64,000 nt of DNA from an uncultured Clostridia bacterium (GCA_944392805.1 CALXXZ010000005.1:1-64000), one strand, 5' to 3'. Shown: positions 28,398-38,145, counted from the stretch's first letter. Notes: generated by a model not told the origin, from the letters alone. A program made the numbers and translations.

Positions 28398-29444
28398 ATG
28401 TTTAAAAAGATAAAACAAAAATATATAGATATAATAAAAAGAATAATGAAAAAGCGACAGCAAAGAAAAATATTTTATAAAACGCAAATAGGAGATATGT
28501 TATGGTGTAATATGCCATTACCCAAAAAACAATTAAAAAAAATAGGAGAAACTCATAGAATTAGACCATATTTAGTAGTTGAAAAAGGAAATAATTTCTT
28601 ATTATGTTATCAAAGTTCGTCTAAAAATAGAGAAAAATTAAATAATTATCAAAAATACTTTATTAATAGCAATAAATACAAAATCAAAAAAGATAGCTGG
28701 ATAGACTTAACAGCTATAAAAAAGATTACAATCAAAAATATTCAATCATCATATATCAAATTAGATCAAATAGATATCAAAAAAATAGAAAAGAGGATAT
28801 CAATCAACCAATTTAAAGGAAATAGTAATTTAATTAGATTTAATGAGCCAATCCATTTAGAAATCGGAGATGTTGTTGTTAAAGACGGCATAGCATTATA
28901 TATATATTCAGAAGATAATGTTAATGTATATGGTTTTAAAATACAAAAAAAGAATAAAGAAAAGCAAAAGTTTGAAGAAATTAGAATTAACAAAAAGATA
29001 TATTATACAAACTTTAAAGATTTAAAAACGATCAATAGAAATGATAGTGTAGATATAATTAATATAGCATGTGAAAAAGAAATAATAGAAATATTTGATA
29101 AAAAATCAGTGACAAAACAAAAAAATAATGAAAAAATCGATGAAGTTATAGAAAAAAATGAAAGTGAATTTGAAATTGGTTCTACTTTTCAATATGGAAA
29201 GTCAACTGTTATGTATTTATATTTTGATAATGGTAAATATTATGGAGTAGATTTATTATGGCATAGAATAAGACCAAGAATATTTGAAATAAAAGAAATT
29301 CAAAAAAGAAAATTATTAGGAATGAAAAACTTAGATGATATAAATAAAGTATTAGAAATTCTTATAGAAAAAAATATACAAAATCACAAAATAGAAGAGA
29401 TATATCAAGAGGTTAGAGATTTATTATATTCTTCTACTGTATAA
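28398..29444 (+). CDS. hypothetical protein with N-terminal MazF/PemK-like domain
   Basis: The 348-residue basic protein is not a known housekeeping protein. Residues about 30-145 follow the MazF/PemK barrel pattern: QIGDMLWCNMPLP, then HRIRPYLVVEKGNNFLLCYQ, and SSYIKLDQIDIKKIEKRI. Two further SH3-like segments follow (about 155-240 with LEIGDVVVKDGIALYIYSED; about 260-315 with STFQYGKSTVMYLYFDNGKY), then a helical end. A simple toxin role is unlikely because it is three times MazF length and no antitoxin gene is adjacent. GGAGGAA precedes ATG 28398. Confidence 0.55.
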   Translation: MFKKIKQKYIDIIKRIMKKRQQRKIFYKTQIGDMLWCNMPLPKKQLKKIGETHRIRPYLVVEKGNNFLLCYQSSSKNREKLNNYQKYFINSNKYKIKKDSWIDLTAIKKITIKNIQSSYIKLDQIDIKKIEKRISINQFKGNSNLIRFNEPIHLEIGDVVVKDGIALYIYSEDNVNVYGFKIQKKNKEKQKFEEIRINKKIYYTNFKDLKTINRNDSVDIINIACEKEIIEIFDKKSVTKQKNNEKIDEVIEKNESEFEIGSTFQYGKSTVMYLYFDNGKYYGVDLLWHRIRPRIFEIKEIQKRKLLGMKNLDDINKVLEILIEKNIQNHKIEEIYQEVRDLLYSSTV

Positions 29445-29527
29445 TTATTAAAATATTACATATTTTGTGATATAATTGCAAATAAAAATACAATATGATA
29501 TTATAAAGCAAGAAATGGAGAAAAAAG

Positions 29528-30982
29528 ATGAAAGAAAATAGAACATTAATGCAATACTTTGAATGGTATTTAAAGCCAGAAAATAAATTGTGGAAAAAGG
29601 CAGAAATAAACGCAAAATATTTAAACGCAATAGGAATAACAGATATATGGTTACCACCAGCATATAAAGCTGCAGGAGGAAAATATGATGCAGGATATGC
29701 AGTATATGATTTATATGACCTAGGAGAATTTGACCAAAAAGGAAGTATAGAAACTAAATATGGAACCAAAGATGAATATTTACATGCAATAGAAGAATTA
29801 CATAAAAATAATATAAAAGTATATGCTGATATAGTATTAAATCACAAAATAGGAGCTGATGAAGCAGAAACAGTATATGCAAGCCAAGAAGAAAACAACA
29901 ACAGAAATATAGACACAACATTGCCAAAGAAAATAGAAGCATGGACAATATATAATTTTCCAGGAAGAAACAATAAATATTCTGACTTCAAATGGAATTA
30001 TGAACATTTTAACGGAACAGATTGGGATGAAAGTGGAAGAAAAAACGGAATATTCAGATTTAGTGGAAAACATTGGGACAAGAATGTAGACAAAGAAAAC
30101 GGAAATTATGACTATCTAATGGGAGCTGATATAGACTTTAATAATCCTGAAGTAGTAGAAGAATTAAAAAAGTGGGGAAAATGGTATTTAAACTTTACTG
30201 GAGTAGATGCATTTAGACTAGATGCAATAAAACATATAAAATCAGGATTTATGGCAGACTGGGTAAGATGCATGAGAGAAGAAAAAGAAATAGACTGTGT
30301 GGGAGAATATTGGAGTAAAGACTTAAACTCACTAAAAAATTATATAACAATGACAAATTCAACTATACCATTATTTGATGTACCATTACATTATAACTTA
30401 TTTCAAGCATCAGTTTCAAATGGAAATTATAATATGGCAAAAATATTGGATAATACATTAGTAAAAGAAATGCCAAGTTTAGCAGTAACATTTGTAGACA
30501 ATCATGACACAGAACCAGGACAAGCATTATATTCATTTGTACAAGATTGGTTTAAACCATTAGCATATTCAATAATTTTATTAAGAAAACAAGGATTACC
30601 ATGTATATTCTATGGAGATTATTATGGAATACCATCACAAAATGTATTTCCAATGAATGAAAGATTAGAAAGATTAATAAAAGCAAGAAAATATTTTGCA
30701 TATGGTGAGCAAATAGACTATTTAGATGGATTTAATATAATTGCATGGGTAAGAACAGGAGACGAAGAACATATAGATTCAGGATTAGTAACAATAATGA
30801 GTGATGGACCTGGTGGAGGAAAAACTATCAATGTAGGAAAAAGATTAGCAAATACAGTATTTTATGACTATACAGGTAATGTCAAAGAAAGTGTATATGT
30901 AGATAGTGAAGGAAATGGAATATTTTATTGTAATGGTGGAAGTGTTTCAGTATGGGTAAAAAAAGGAAATATTTATAGTTAG
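29528..30982 (+). CDS. cytosolic alpha-amylase (GH13)
   Basis: A 484-residue glycoside hydrolase without signal peptide, hence intracellular, acting on glycogen or imported maltodextrins. It opens with LMQYFEWYLKPENKLWKKAE, typical of GH13 subfamily 5. Conserved regions: DIVLNHKIG (region I), GVDAFRLDAIKHI (nucleophile Asp near 231), VGEYW (acid/base Glu near 260) and TFVDNHDTEP (Asp near 327). The C-terminal beta domain contains VTIMSDGPGGGKTINVGKRL. It is followed after 9 bases by the AAA+ gene. Confidence 0.93.
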   Translation: MKENRTLMQYFEWYLKPENKLWKKAEINAKYLNAIGITDIWLPPAYKAAGGKYDAGYAVYDLYDLGEFDQKGSIETKYGTKDEYLHAIEELHKNNIKVYADIVLNHKIGADEAETVYASQEENNNRNIDTTLPKKIEAWTIYNFPGRNNKYSDFKWNYEHFNGTDWDESGRKNGIFRFSGKHWDKNVDKENGNYDYLMGADIDFNNPEVVEELKKWGKWYLNFTGVDAFRLDAIKHIKSGFMADWVRCMREEKEIDCVGEYWSKDLNSLKNYITMTNSTIPLFDVPLHYNLFQASVSNGNYNMAKILDNTLVKEMPSLAVTFVDNHDTEPGQALYSFVQDWFKPLAYSIILLRKQGLPCIFYGDYYGIPSQNVFPMNERLERLIKARKYFAYGEQIDYLDGFNIIAWVRTGDEEHIDSGLVTIMSDGPGGGKTINVGKRLANTVFYDYTGNVKESVYVDSEGNGIFYCNGGSVSVWVKKGNIYS

Positions 30983-30991
30983 GAGATAAAT

Positions 30992-33448
30992 ATGGAAGAA
31001 GAAATAAAAGAATTAATAGAAAAAAGTGAAATATTGAAAAGATATCTAAATTATAAAAAATCAGATTTACAAATATTAAGAAATTATATGAATTTTAATT
31101 TAGTAACAATATTTGAACAAACAAAACAAGAAGCAGAGAAAAATAGTATATCATATAAAATGATAAAATCATGTTCAGATCTAAATTATGATTATTTATC
31201 ATATATGTTGAAAATGAAAACAGAAGTAGAAACAAGAACTGCTTCAATAAGAGGAGTTCATAAAATAGGAGAAGAATATTCATTATGTACAGATTGTAAA
31301 TGTGAGAAATGTATAAAATCGGGAGCAATAAATTTATTATATGAAATAAATAGAATAAATAGAGAAGAAAAAAGAAAAATAAATCCAGTAGATGTAATAG
31401 ATTATATATTAGAAAGAAAACCACCTGAATTTAAAACTATACCAGATGAAAAACTTTTTGAAGGAATAGAACCAATATATTTGATGTTTGTTCAATTAAT
31501 ATTAGAAGCAGACTTTATTAAAATAACAAAAATAGATAAAGAAAATGGAGATATAGAAGCGGAATATGTAGAATTAACAACTAAAAAGGATTCATATTAT
31601 ATAAATATATTAAAAGATTTTTATGAAAAAGGAATAACAAATAAACAGATAAAAATAAACATCAATGACAAAATAACTGAAAAAGAAAATAAAAGTTTTT
31701 ATGAATATGTATACACAATAGCAACATATTATAAATACTTGATAGAAGAAGAAAAAATAAATATAATAGAAACTTTAAGAAAAATGCTTGCAAATGATAG
31801 AGAATATAATGGAATAAAATTAAGGTCATATTATTATAACTATATGGCTATAGAAAAAGTAAAAGAATTACCATATTCTCAAAAAAATAAAGACAAGATA
31901 CTAGATATATTTAATTATATTTTAAATTATAGATATAAACCAGGAACTCCATATATACCAATAAATATTGTAATTTATTCAACAGATAAAGAAGGGGTAG
32001 AAAACATACAAAAACTTATAGGTGACTATATGTGGTATTTTGGATATCTACCTGAAGACATGAAATATTATTCAGAATTTATGAACAACATAATATTAGA
32101 CAAATATATGATAAACAGATTATATAAAATACAGATAAATGACCGAGTAGAAGCAAAAAGAGGAATTTTATTAATAAATAATTTTGAAAATATTTTATAT
32201 ACTGATTCAGTAAACCAAAATTTAATATTAAACATTTTAACTGATGAAATGGAAAGAAATAATTACAATGTATGTACAATTATATATGGAAGTAAAGATG
32301 GTTTAACACAGATATTAAGTAAATATCCTAAATTAGGAAAATTCTTAATAAATTTAGAATTAGAAACTGATGAACTAAATATAGAAAAAGTATATGAAAT
32401 ATTAGTTAATAAATTAAAAATGACAGAAGAAATAGAAGAAGAAGCCCAAACTAAATTGATGAATTATATAAAATCAACATATTATCAAAGTGAAAATAAA
32501 AATATGGAATATGTAAATAAATTGTTCAATTTAATAATATTAAATCAAAATAAAAGATTTAATGCAGGCGAAAGAAATTCTATTTTACCAGAAGACATAC
32601 CAGATGCATATAATGTAAGAGATTTACCAGACATATTAAAAGAACTAAATGAAATGGTTGGATTAAATGACATAAAAGAGCAAATAAATGACTTAGTATA
32701 TTTATTGAAATTCAATCAAAAAGCAAATATCGATATTTCAAAATTTAATTTACATATGATTTTTACAGGAAATCCAGGAACAGGAAAAACAACAGTTGCA
32801 AGAATGATAAGTGATATTCTATATAATTTAGGTTATATTACTCAAAATAAATTAGTAGAAGTTTCTTCAAAGGATTTAATTGCTGAATATGTAGGGCAGA
32901 CAGCTGGTAAAACTTATAATGTAATAAAAAGTGCAATCGGTGGAGTTTTATTTATAGATGAAGCTTATGCTATTACTGGTGAGGGCATGAAGTTTGGTGA
33001 TGAATGTATTTCAACTATTTTAAAAATGATGGAAGACTACAAAGATAAATTAATCATTATTTTTGCAGGATATAAAGATGAAATGCAAAAATTCGCCTCA
33101 TCAAATGTTGGACTTAATTCAAGAATAGGTTATACAATAAACTTCCCTGATTATACTATTGATGAATTACTTGAGATTTTTGGACAATTATTAGAAAGAA
33201 ATAATTTAAAAATTACAGAAGAAGCATTAAAAGAAGCAAGACTGATTGTTGAAGATGCTAAACAGATTGAGAATTTTGGAAATGCTAGATATATTAATAA
33301 TATGTTCCAAAAAATATTGGTTAGTCATGCTAAAAATACAGATTCAACTAATAAAGATGATGAAAAATTATATACTATTACTAAAGATGATATTGAACCT
33401 GAAAAATTATTGGCTAATACTTATAATAAAAGAAAAATTGGATTTTAA
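30992..33448 (+). CDS. AAA+ ATPase of the SpoVK/CbbX type
   Basis: An 818-residue protein with one C-terminal CbbX/SpoVK-type AAA+ module (about 560-800). It is preceded by the typical LNEMVGLNDIKEQINDLVYL entry, with Walker A FTGNPGTGKTTVAR near 592, the pore-loop region DLIAEYVGQTAGKTYNVIKS, Walker B GGVLFIDEAYAI near 650 and sensor-1/arginine finger SNVGLNSRIGYTINFPDY. The 550-residue N-terminal part is mostly helical, has a cysteine cluster C99-x2-C102-x-C104-x2-C107 and includes a degenerate second ATPase-like region. Family members remodel protein complexes; the target here is unknown. Much longer than SpoVK (about 320). Confidence 0.85.
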   Translation: MEEEIKELIEKSEILKRYLNYKKSDLQILRNYMNFNLVTIFEQTKQEAEKNSISYKMIKSCSDLNYDYLSYMLKMKTEVETRTASIRGVHKIGEEYSLCTDCKCEKCIKSGAINLLYEINRINREEKRKINPVDVIDYILERKPPEFKTIPDEKLFEGIEPIYLMFVQLILEADFIKITKIDKENGDIEAEYVELTTKKDSYYINILKDFYEKGITNKQIKININDKITEKENKSFYEYVYTIATYYKYLIEEEKINIIETLRKMLANDREYNGIKLRSYYYNYMAIEKVKELPYSQKNKDKILDIFNYILNYRYKPGTPYIPINIVIYSTDKEGVENIQKLIGDYMWYFGYLPEDMKYYSEFMNNIILDKYMINRLYKIQINDRVEAKRGILLINNFENILYTDSVNQNLILNILTDEMERNNYNVCTIIYGSKDGLTQILSKYPKLGKFLINLELETDELNIEKVYEILVNKLKMTEEIEEEAQTKLMNYIKSTYYQSENKNMEYVNKLFNLIILNQNKRFNAGERNSILPEDIPDAYNVRDLPDILKELNEMVGLNDIKEQINDLVYLLKFNQKANIDISKFNLHMIFTGNPGTGKTTVARMISDILYNLGYITQNKLVEVSSKDLIAEYVGQTAGKTYNVIKSAIGGVLFIDEAYAITGEGMKFGDECISTILKMMEDYKDKLIIIFAGYKDEMQKFASSNVGLNSRIGYTINFPDYTIDELLEIFGQLLERNNLKITEEALKEARLIVEDAKQIENFGNARYINNMFQKILVSHAKNTDSTNKDDEKLYTITKDDIEPEKLLANTYNKRKIGF

Positions 33449-33492
33449 AATAGGGGGGACTCTTATGTCCTCCTTAAAAGTTAAAATTTTAC

Positions 33493-33521
33493 TAGACTTT
33501 TATGATGATATACTGTATAAT
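33493..33521 (+). promoter_or_regulatory. promoter of tRNA-Gly
   Basis: TAGACT (33493-33498), 17-base spacer, TATAAT (33516-33521), 10 bases before the mature tRNA 5' end. Confidence 0.55.
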
Positions 33522-33531
33522 ATAAATATAT

Positions 33532-33605
<74 letters not shown>

Positions 33606-33612
33606 AATTATA

Positions 33613-33651
33613 ACAACTTACGAACTATAAGGTTGGTAGGTTGTTTTTTTA
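33613..33651 (+). terminator. terminator behind tRNA-Gly
   Basis: 13-bp stem (one mismatch, one G-T pair) from ACAACTTACGAAC to GTTGGTAGGTTGT with a short loop, followed by seven Ts. Confidence 0.78.
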
Positions 33652-33660
33652 TATAGACTA

Positions 33661-34125
33661 AAAATGTAAATCAAGCAGTAAAAAGAAATATTGATAGATT
33701 TCCATAAGATTTTTGTTTTCAGCTTACTAAAGATGAAATGGATAAAATGTGGTTCCAAAATGGAACCACATCAAAGGGAGAAAATAATAAATATAGAAGT
33801 GAAAAATATTTGCCTTACGTATTTACTGAGCAAGGAATAGCAATGCTATCAGGAGTATAAAAAAACGATATCACAATAGAAGTAAGTATAAATATTATGC
33901 GAGCATTTATATAAATGAGAAAATTCATAAATACTAATAAAAATTTATTTGAAAATGATAGCTAAAAAGAAATATCCTATATTAAAAGTTGCTAAAACGA
34001 ATAAGTTTCATGATAGATTTATTATTATAGATAACAAAGAGATGTATCATCTAGGAGCTTCAATAAAAGATTTAGGAAAAAAATGTTTTGGAATTAATAA
34101 TTTTTATACTCCCATTGAAATTTAA
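33661..34125 (+). pseudogene. decayed ORF6N/KilA-N-type phage antirepressor-like gene
   Basis: One continuous frame from 33670 reads NQAVKRNIDRFP-stop-DFCFQLTKDEM, then KYLPYVFTEQGIAMLSGV-stop-KNDITIEVSINIMRAFI-stop-MRKFINTNKNLF. This is the middle of an ORF6N-domain protein with three in-frame TAA codons where E, L and E would be expected. After a deletion the other end survives in another frame (YPILKVAKTNKFHDRFIIID, then MYHLGASIKDLGKKCFGINN), stopping at 34123-34125. The start is lost. It marks an old phage or plasmid insertion next to the tRNA. Confidence 0.8.
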
Positions 34126-34215
34126 TTACAATTCATATATAATATTTTTGAAAAAAGAACAAAGTTCGTAATTTGTATTTTAATCGTTTTCAAAAGAAAA
34201 AAAGTGAGGTATTTT

Positions 34216-35514
34216 ATGATAGAAGAAATAAATGATGTTATAGAAGAAGTATGTAAAAAGTATGGTTATGATAGTGAGGATAAAGAAAATAATGATAGTT
34301 TAAAAACCGTGTTACTAAGAGCTACTACTGCAATGCTCAAAGATGCAAATCAAGAAGATAGAAATTTATTTTATCAGATGTTAAGACATACACCGATTGT
34401 TATAACTGAGAAACTTACAATGGAAAGCTATCAAAAGCTTAAAGAGCAATATATTGGTGATATTAATCCTCATATAATAGAAGAAGAGGTAGAATTAGGA
34501 GAATATGGAAAGGGTATCGCTGATGGAGCATATGAATCAAAACCAATAATAGATGAAAACATGCAACTTAAGGGAAAAAAATCTTTCATATATATGCAAA
34601 AAGTTGATGAAAGAATAAAAGATTTTTTAGGAACTGATATTAATGTACCACATTTAATTCATGAACTTGGACATGCCTGGCATGCTGAAAAAGATGAATA
34701 TACAATGCTAGACGATAAAACTTTAAAAGATAGAATTGGAACAGCAGAATTTATTTATTCTTTTTCAAAAGGAGAGGATAATAAATATGTGCAGAAAGGT
34801 GAAAAAGTTACAGGTTTAATGATAGAAGAAGCTATAAATACTGTAAGAGAAGAACAAGCAATGGCAGACTATATGGGTATACCATTAGAAGAAATGCAAC
34901 AAAAATACGGGCCCATACTAAAAAGGAACAACTATCAAGGATATATATCAGGGGTTATGCAATATACGTTACAAAAATTAAATAAAGATGATTTCGAAAA
35001 CTGGAGATTATATGGAAGCTCAGAAAGTAAAGCAAAAATTAACGATTTAATGGGAAGAACAAAGTATTGGGAAAATAGAGAGAAAGATATTTTATCATCA
35101 AGTGATAGTCCAAGAAATTATGATAGAAAAAGACAGCTTATATCTAGAATAGAAGAAGATGATGTACAGAATTTCTTAAAAAAATATGAAAATGTTTATT
35201 TTCCAGATATATCTAAAATGACACCATTAGATAAAATTGAAAATGTGTTGGAACAGGTTTTCAATTTAAAGGACAAAAAGTATATTATGGGATTTGAAAA
35301 TTATCAAGATTTCTTAGATCTTTTATCAGATGAAGGGTATCCATTAATTAATCAAAGTGCGGAGTTGAGAAAAAAAGATGAGTTGCTCAATATAATAGAT
35401 GATGTGAAATTATCCGATTTTAATAGCATAACAGAAGAAACTAAAAGCGTACTTTTAGATTCTAATAATAGAGAAACTAGAGAAGAAGGAGAAAAAGGAG
35501 AGAATGAAAAGTAA
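34216..35514 (+). CDS. hypothetical protein with HELGH zinc-protease motif
   Basis: The 432-residue protein starts at ATG 34216 behind GTGAGG. It contains VPHLIHELGHAWHAEKDEY (H149-E150-L-G-H153), a gluzincin/metzincin-type zinc site. About 55 residues downstream, MIEEAINTVREEQAMADYMG offers the third acidic ligand in the usual gluzincin distance. No signal peptide is visible, so it is probably cytoplasmic. The C-terminal part is helical and charged. It overlaps the next gene by 11 bases. No named family was recognised; the protease activity is an inference from the motif. Confidence 0.65.
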   Translation: MIEEINDVIEEVCKKYGYDSEDKENNDSLKTVLLRATTAMLKDANQEDRNLFYQMLRHTPIVITEKLTMESYQKLKEQYIGDINPHIIEEEVELGEYGKGIADGAYESKPIIDENMQLKGKKSFIYMQKVDERIKDFLGTDINVPHLIHELGHAWHAEKDEYTMLDDKTLKDRIGTAEFIYSFSKGEDNKYVQKGEKVTGLMIEEAINTVREEQAMADYMGIPLEEMQQKYGPILKRNNYQGYISGVMQYTLQKLNKDDFENWRLYGSSESKAKINDLMGRTKYWENREKDILSSSDSPRNYDRKRQLISRIEEDDVQNFLKKYENVYFPDISKMTPLDKIENVLEQVFNLKDKKYIMGFENYQDFLDLLSDEGYPLINQSAELRKKDELLNIIDDVKLSDFNSITEETKSVLLDSNNRETREEGEKGENEK

Positions 35515-35968
35515 TATTGAAATGAGTGAATATAGAGTGGCTACAACTGAAGTTCTATATATATTAGATTATTTTCCAGAAAAAATGAAATCAAATATTC
35601 CAACTGATTTTTTAAAATTCTTGGATGAACAGTCAATACCTGATTATAATCCAAATTTTGATTTCTCTCAAGGATTAGATAAACTTAAATTAAGTAATAA
35701 AACAAAAGTATTGCTTGCGATGATATATAGAAATTATATTTGCTCAGAAAAAGAAAAAATAGAATATGATAAAATCTTGAATCAAAATGAAAAAGCATAT
35801 CAAATTGAATTAAGAGAAAAGTATAATCCAGATAATATATTTCAAAAAAATAAGAGAGAATATAATGCTTCTAATACTACAAAAGATGAAGTACAACTTG
35901 TGGAATATAAAGAATCGAACTTCACTAGATTGATAAATTGGTTAAAAAAGTTATTTCATATAAAATAA
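35504..35968 (+). CDS. hypothetical protein, partner of the HELGH gene
   Basis: A 154-residue protein with AAAGGAG before ATG 35504, overlapping the end of the HELGH protein gene. The first 80 residues look folded and helical (STEYRVATTEVLY-like start, then DYFPEKMKSNIPTDFLKFLD and LKLSNKTKVLLAMIYRNYIC). The rest is charged and ends in the amphipathic FTRLINWLKKLFHIK, which could contact membranes. Helical proteins with this opening pattern occur as small conserved hypotheticals in Clostridia. Co-translation suggests it works with the putative protease, as substrate, partner or inhibitor. Confidence 0.6.
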   Translation: MKSNIEMSEYRVATTEVLYILDYFPEKMKSNIPTDFLKFLDEQSIPDYNPNFDFSQGLDKLKLSNKTKVLLAMIYRNYICSEKEKIEYDKILNQNEKAYQIELREKYNPDNIFQKNKREYNASNTTKDEVQLVEYKESNFTRLINWLKKLFHIK

Positions 35969-36018
35969 TTAATATTTGAAAATATGAAAATCTAATAAAG
36001 AGGATGCAAGAAACATAA

Positions 36019-36050
36019 AAGTCCGTTGGTATTACCGACGGACTTCTTGT
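36019..36050 (+). terminator. terminator between the HELGH operon and the convergent RluA gene
   Basis: Stem AAGTCCGT-GG/CC-ACGGACTT with a TATTA loop and one internal T/G mismatch. GC-rich for this region, followed by CTTGTATAT. Confidence 0.7.
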
Positions 36051-36065
36051 ATATACATAAAAAAT

Positions 36066-36911
36066 TTATAAACTTACATAAAAATTATTCAAATAATTCA
36101 AAATCCCACTATCAGTTTTAAAATCAAATAATAATTTATAAGCTTGTAATTGTTGGTATTTGAACCCAAATTGTTTATTAACAGAATTTATACCATATTT
36201 ACCATCACCAATAATAGGAAAGCCGATATGAGCCAAATGAGCTCTAATTTGATGCGTTTTGCCAGTCTCAATCTGAACCTCTAATAAACAAGAATTATTA
36301 TCATATTCTTTTAAAACAGAATATGATGTAATAATTTTTTGATATCCATTTTTAAAAGAATCAGAAATATAAACAATAGATTTTTTTGTATCTTTAAATA
36401 AAAAAGCCTCAAGTCTAGCATTTTTTACTTTAGGGATTCCATAAACTAAAGCCTTATAATATTTTTTAATTTCATGATTTTTAAATTTATCTAACAAAAT
36501 ATCTAAAGAAGCTTGATTCTTAGCAAACAAAACTAAACCTGTAGTATTTCTATCGAGCCTGTGACAAGGCATAGGAAGAATATCAGGATATTTACTATGA
36601 ACGAGACTAGTTAAACTATTTTCTCCTGTAACTTCTAAGTTAGAAGGTTTATCTATAATTAAAATATTTTCATCTTCATAAACAATTTTTAAATCTATAG
36701 ATGGAAAAAGTAAATTATCAGCAATAAAAAGCATAATTTCATCACCAGAATAAATTATGCAATCTTTGTTAATTCTAGAATTATTTACCTTAACATCTTT
36801 TTGTCTAAAAGCTTTATATAATGTATTTATAGAAAGATGAGGAAAAGAATCCATTACAAACTTAGAAAGTTTCTTATTATCATATTTTTTTGTAACAATT
36901 AATTTTTTCAT
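36066..36911 (-). CDS. RluA-family pseudouridine synthase
   Basis: The 281-residue protein isomerises uridines in rRNA (or tRNA). ATG 36911 (complement) is chosen because GGAGAAGTG lies upstream; the longer reading adds a non-homologous leader. An S4-like N-terminal segment (KKLSKFVMDSFPHLSINTLY, KDVKVNNSRINKDCIIYSGD) precedes the catalytic domain. Its motif I contains the active-site Asp in PCHRLDRNTTGLVLFAKN; later come KTHQIRAHLAHIGFPIIGDG and KYG. It is the first of two RluA paralogues in the window, so their target sites probably differ. Confidence 0.9.
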   Translation of the reverse strand: MKKLIVTKKYDNKKLSKFVMDSFPHLSINTLYKAFRQKDVKVNNSRINKDCIIYSGDEIMLFIADNLLFPSIDLKIVYEDENILIIDKPSNLEVTGENSLTSLVHSKYPDILPMPCHRLDRNTTGLVLFAKNQASLDILLDKFKNHEIKKYYKALVYGIPKVKNARLEAFLFKDTKKSIVYISDSFKNGYQKIITSYSVLKEYDNNSCLLEVQIETGKTHQIRAHLAHIGFPIIGDGKYGINSVNKQFGFKYQQLQAYKLLFDFKTDSGILNYLNNFYVSL

Positions 36912-37096
36912 AAATTTAATCACTTCTCCATATAATAGATAATATAACATAAAAAGTGACAAAATACAAAATGTAGAAAAAAAGAGAAAAAATGAATAAA
37001 AAGGCGAAAAAAAGAGAAAAATACATATAGACTAATATTAAGATAAACTGAAAATGGTCAAAAAAGGATAAAAAAGGATAATCAGGGATACAGAAT

Positions 37097-37125
37097 TTGC
37101 AAGAAGAGTAAAATTGTGGTATAAT
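37097..37125 (+). promoter_or_regulatory. promoter of the M23 peptidase gene
   Basis: TTGCAA (37097-37102), 17-base spacer, TATAAT (37120-37125) with an extended TGG. The upstream stretch 36,912-37,090 is AT-rich and holds only short purine repeats. Confidence 0.65.
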
Positions 37126-37151
37126 AGATATTGGTCGCGTAAAAAAGGAGA

Positions 37152-38138
37152 GTGTATATTATTTTAAAAAATAAGCTAAAATACTATACGAAAGAAAGTT
37201 GCAAAATTTTTAGCATAATGGCAATAGCATTTGGGTTAATAATAGCGATTATTTTAATAAAATATAGACCAGTTTATGAAGTAACCATATCAGGCCAAAA
37301 GATAGGTTATGTAGAAAGTGAATCAGAAATCGAAGAAAGAATTCAATCAGAAATAATTGAAAAAGAAGGAAAAAATATAGATTTCGTTTCACTAGATGAA
37401 ATGCCAAATTATGAATTAAAATTAGTAAGTAGAACACAAGAAACTAATGAAGAAGAAATAATGGTGGCTTTAGAAGAAAAAGCGACAATAATGTATAAAT
37501 ATTATGCAGTAATATTAAATAATGAAACACAGGCATTTGTAGACAATATAGAAGAAGCTGAACAAGCAGTAAATCAAATAAAAACAGCACATGCAGGAGA
37601 TTCAATACAATTAGATTTACAAATAACAGAAAATTATACAGAAAATATAGAAGAAATAGGAATAGAAACTGTACAAGTTGCACAAGCACAAGTTGAGCAA
37701 AAAGTATCAGCACTTATAGAAGAAGATGAAAAAAGTAAAATGCCAAAAATCAATGGAGTATTACTAGCAGTAACACCAGTACAAGGAAAAATTACATCAA
37801 GATATGGATCAGTAAGTAGTATAAGATCAGGAGCACATACAGGAACAGATATAGCATGTTCAAAAGGAACTGATATACATGTTGTTTCATCAGGAACAGT
37901 AACATTTGCTCAAAGAGATGGTTCATATGGTAATTTAATAAAAGTAGACCACGGAAATGGTGTAGAAACATGGTATGCACACTGTGACAAGTTGTATGCT
38001 AAAGTAGGTCAAACAGTAGAAGCAGGAGATGTAATTGCAGCAGTAGGTTCAACAGGAAATTCAACTGGACCACACTTACATTTAGAAATAAGAGTAAATG
38101 GGCAGACAATAAACCCACAAAAATATCTTTATAACTAG
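37152..38138 (+). CDS. membrane-anchored M23 peptidoglycan endopeptidase
   Basis: The 328-residue protein has a basic start, one membrane helix (about residues 22-41, IMAIAFGLIIAIILIKY), a 160-residue extracellular coiled region and a C-terminal M23 domain. Zinc ligands lie in AHTGTDIACS and GPHLHLEIRVNG; the rest matches LytM-type enzymes (YGNLIKVDHGNGVETWYAHC). It acts on cell-wall crosslinks or, as with sporulation homologues, in the spore envelope. The start is unclear: GTG 37152 is only one base from AAGGAG, whereas the ATT at 37158 has ideal spacing but is a rare start. Confidence 0.88.
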   Translation: MYIILKNKLKYYTKESCKIFSIMAIAFGLIIAIILIKYRPVYEVTISGQKIGYVESESEIEERIQSEIIEKEGKNIDFVSLDEMPNYELKLVSRTQETNEEEIMVALEEKATIMYKYYAVILNNETQAFVDNIEEAEQAVNQIKTAHAGDSIQLDLQITENYTENIEEIGIETVQVAQAQVEQKVSALIEEDEKSKMPKINGVLLAVTPVQGKITSRYGSVSSIRSGAHTGTDIACSKGTDIHVVSSGTVTFAQRDGSYGNLIKVDHGNGVETWYAHCDKLYAKVGQTVEAGDVIAAVGSTGNSTGPHLHLEIRVNGQTINPQKYLYN

Positions 38139-38145
38139 AAATTAA

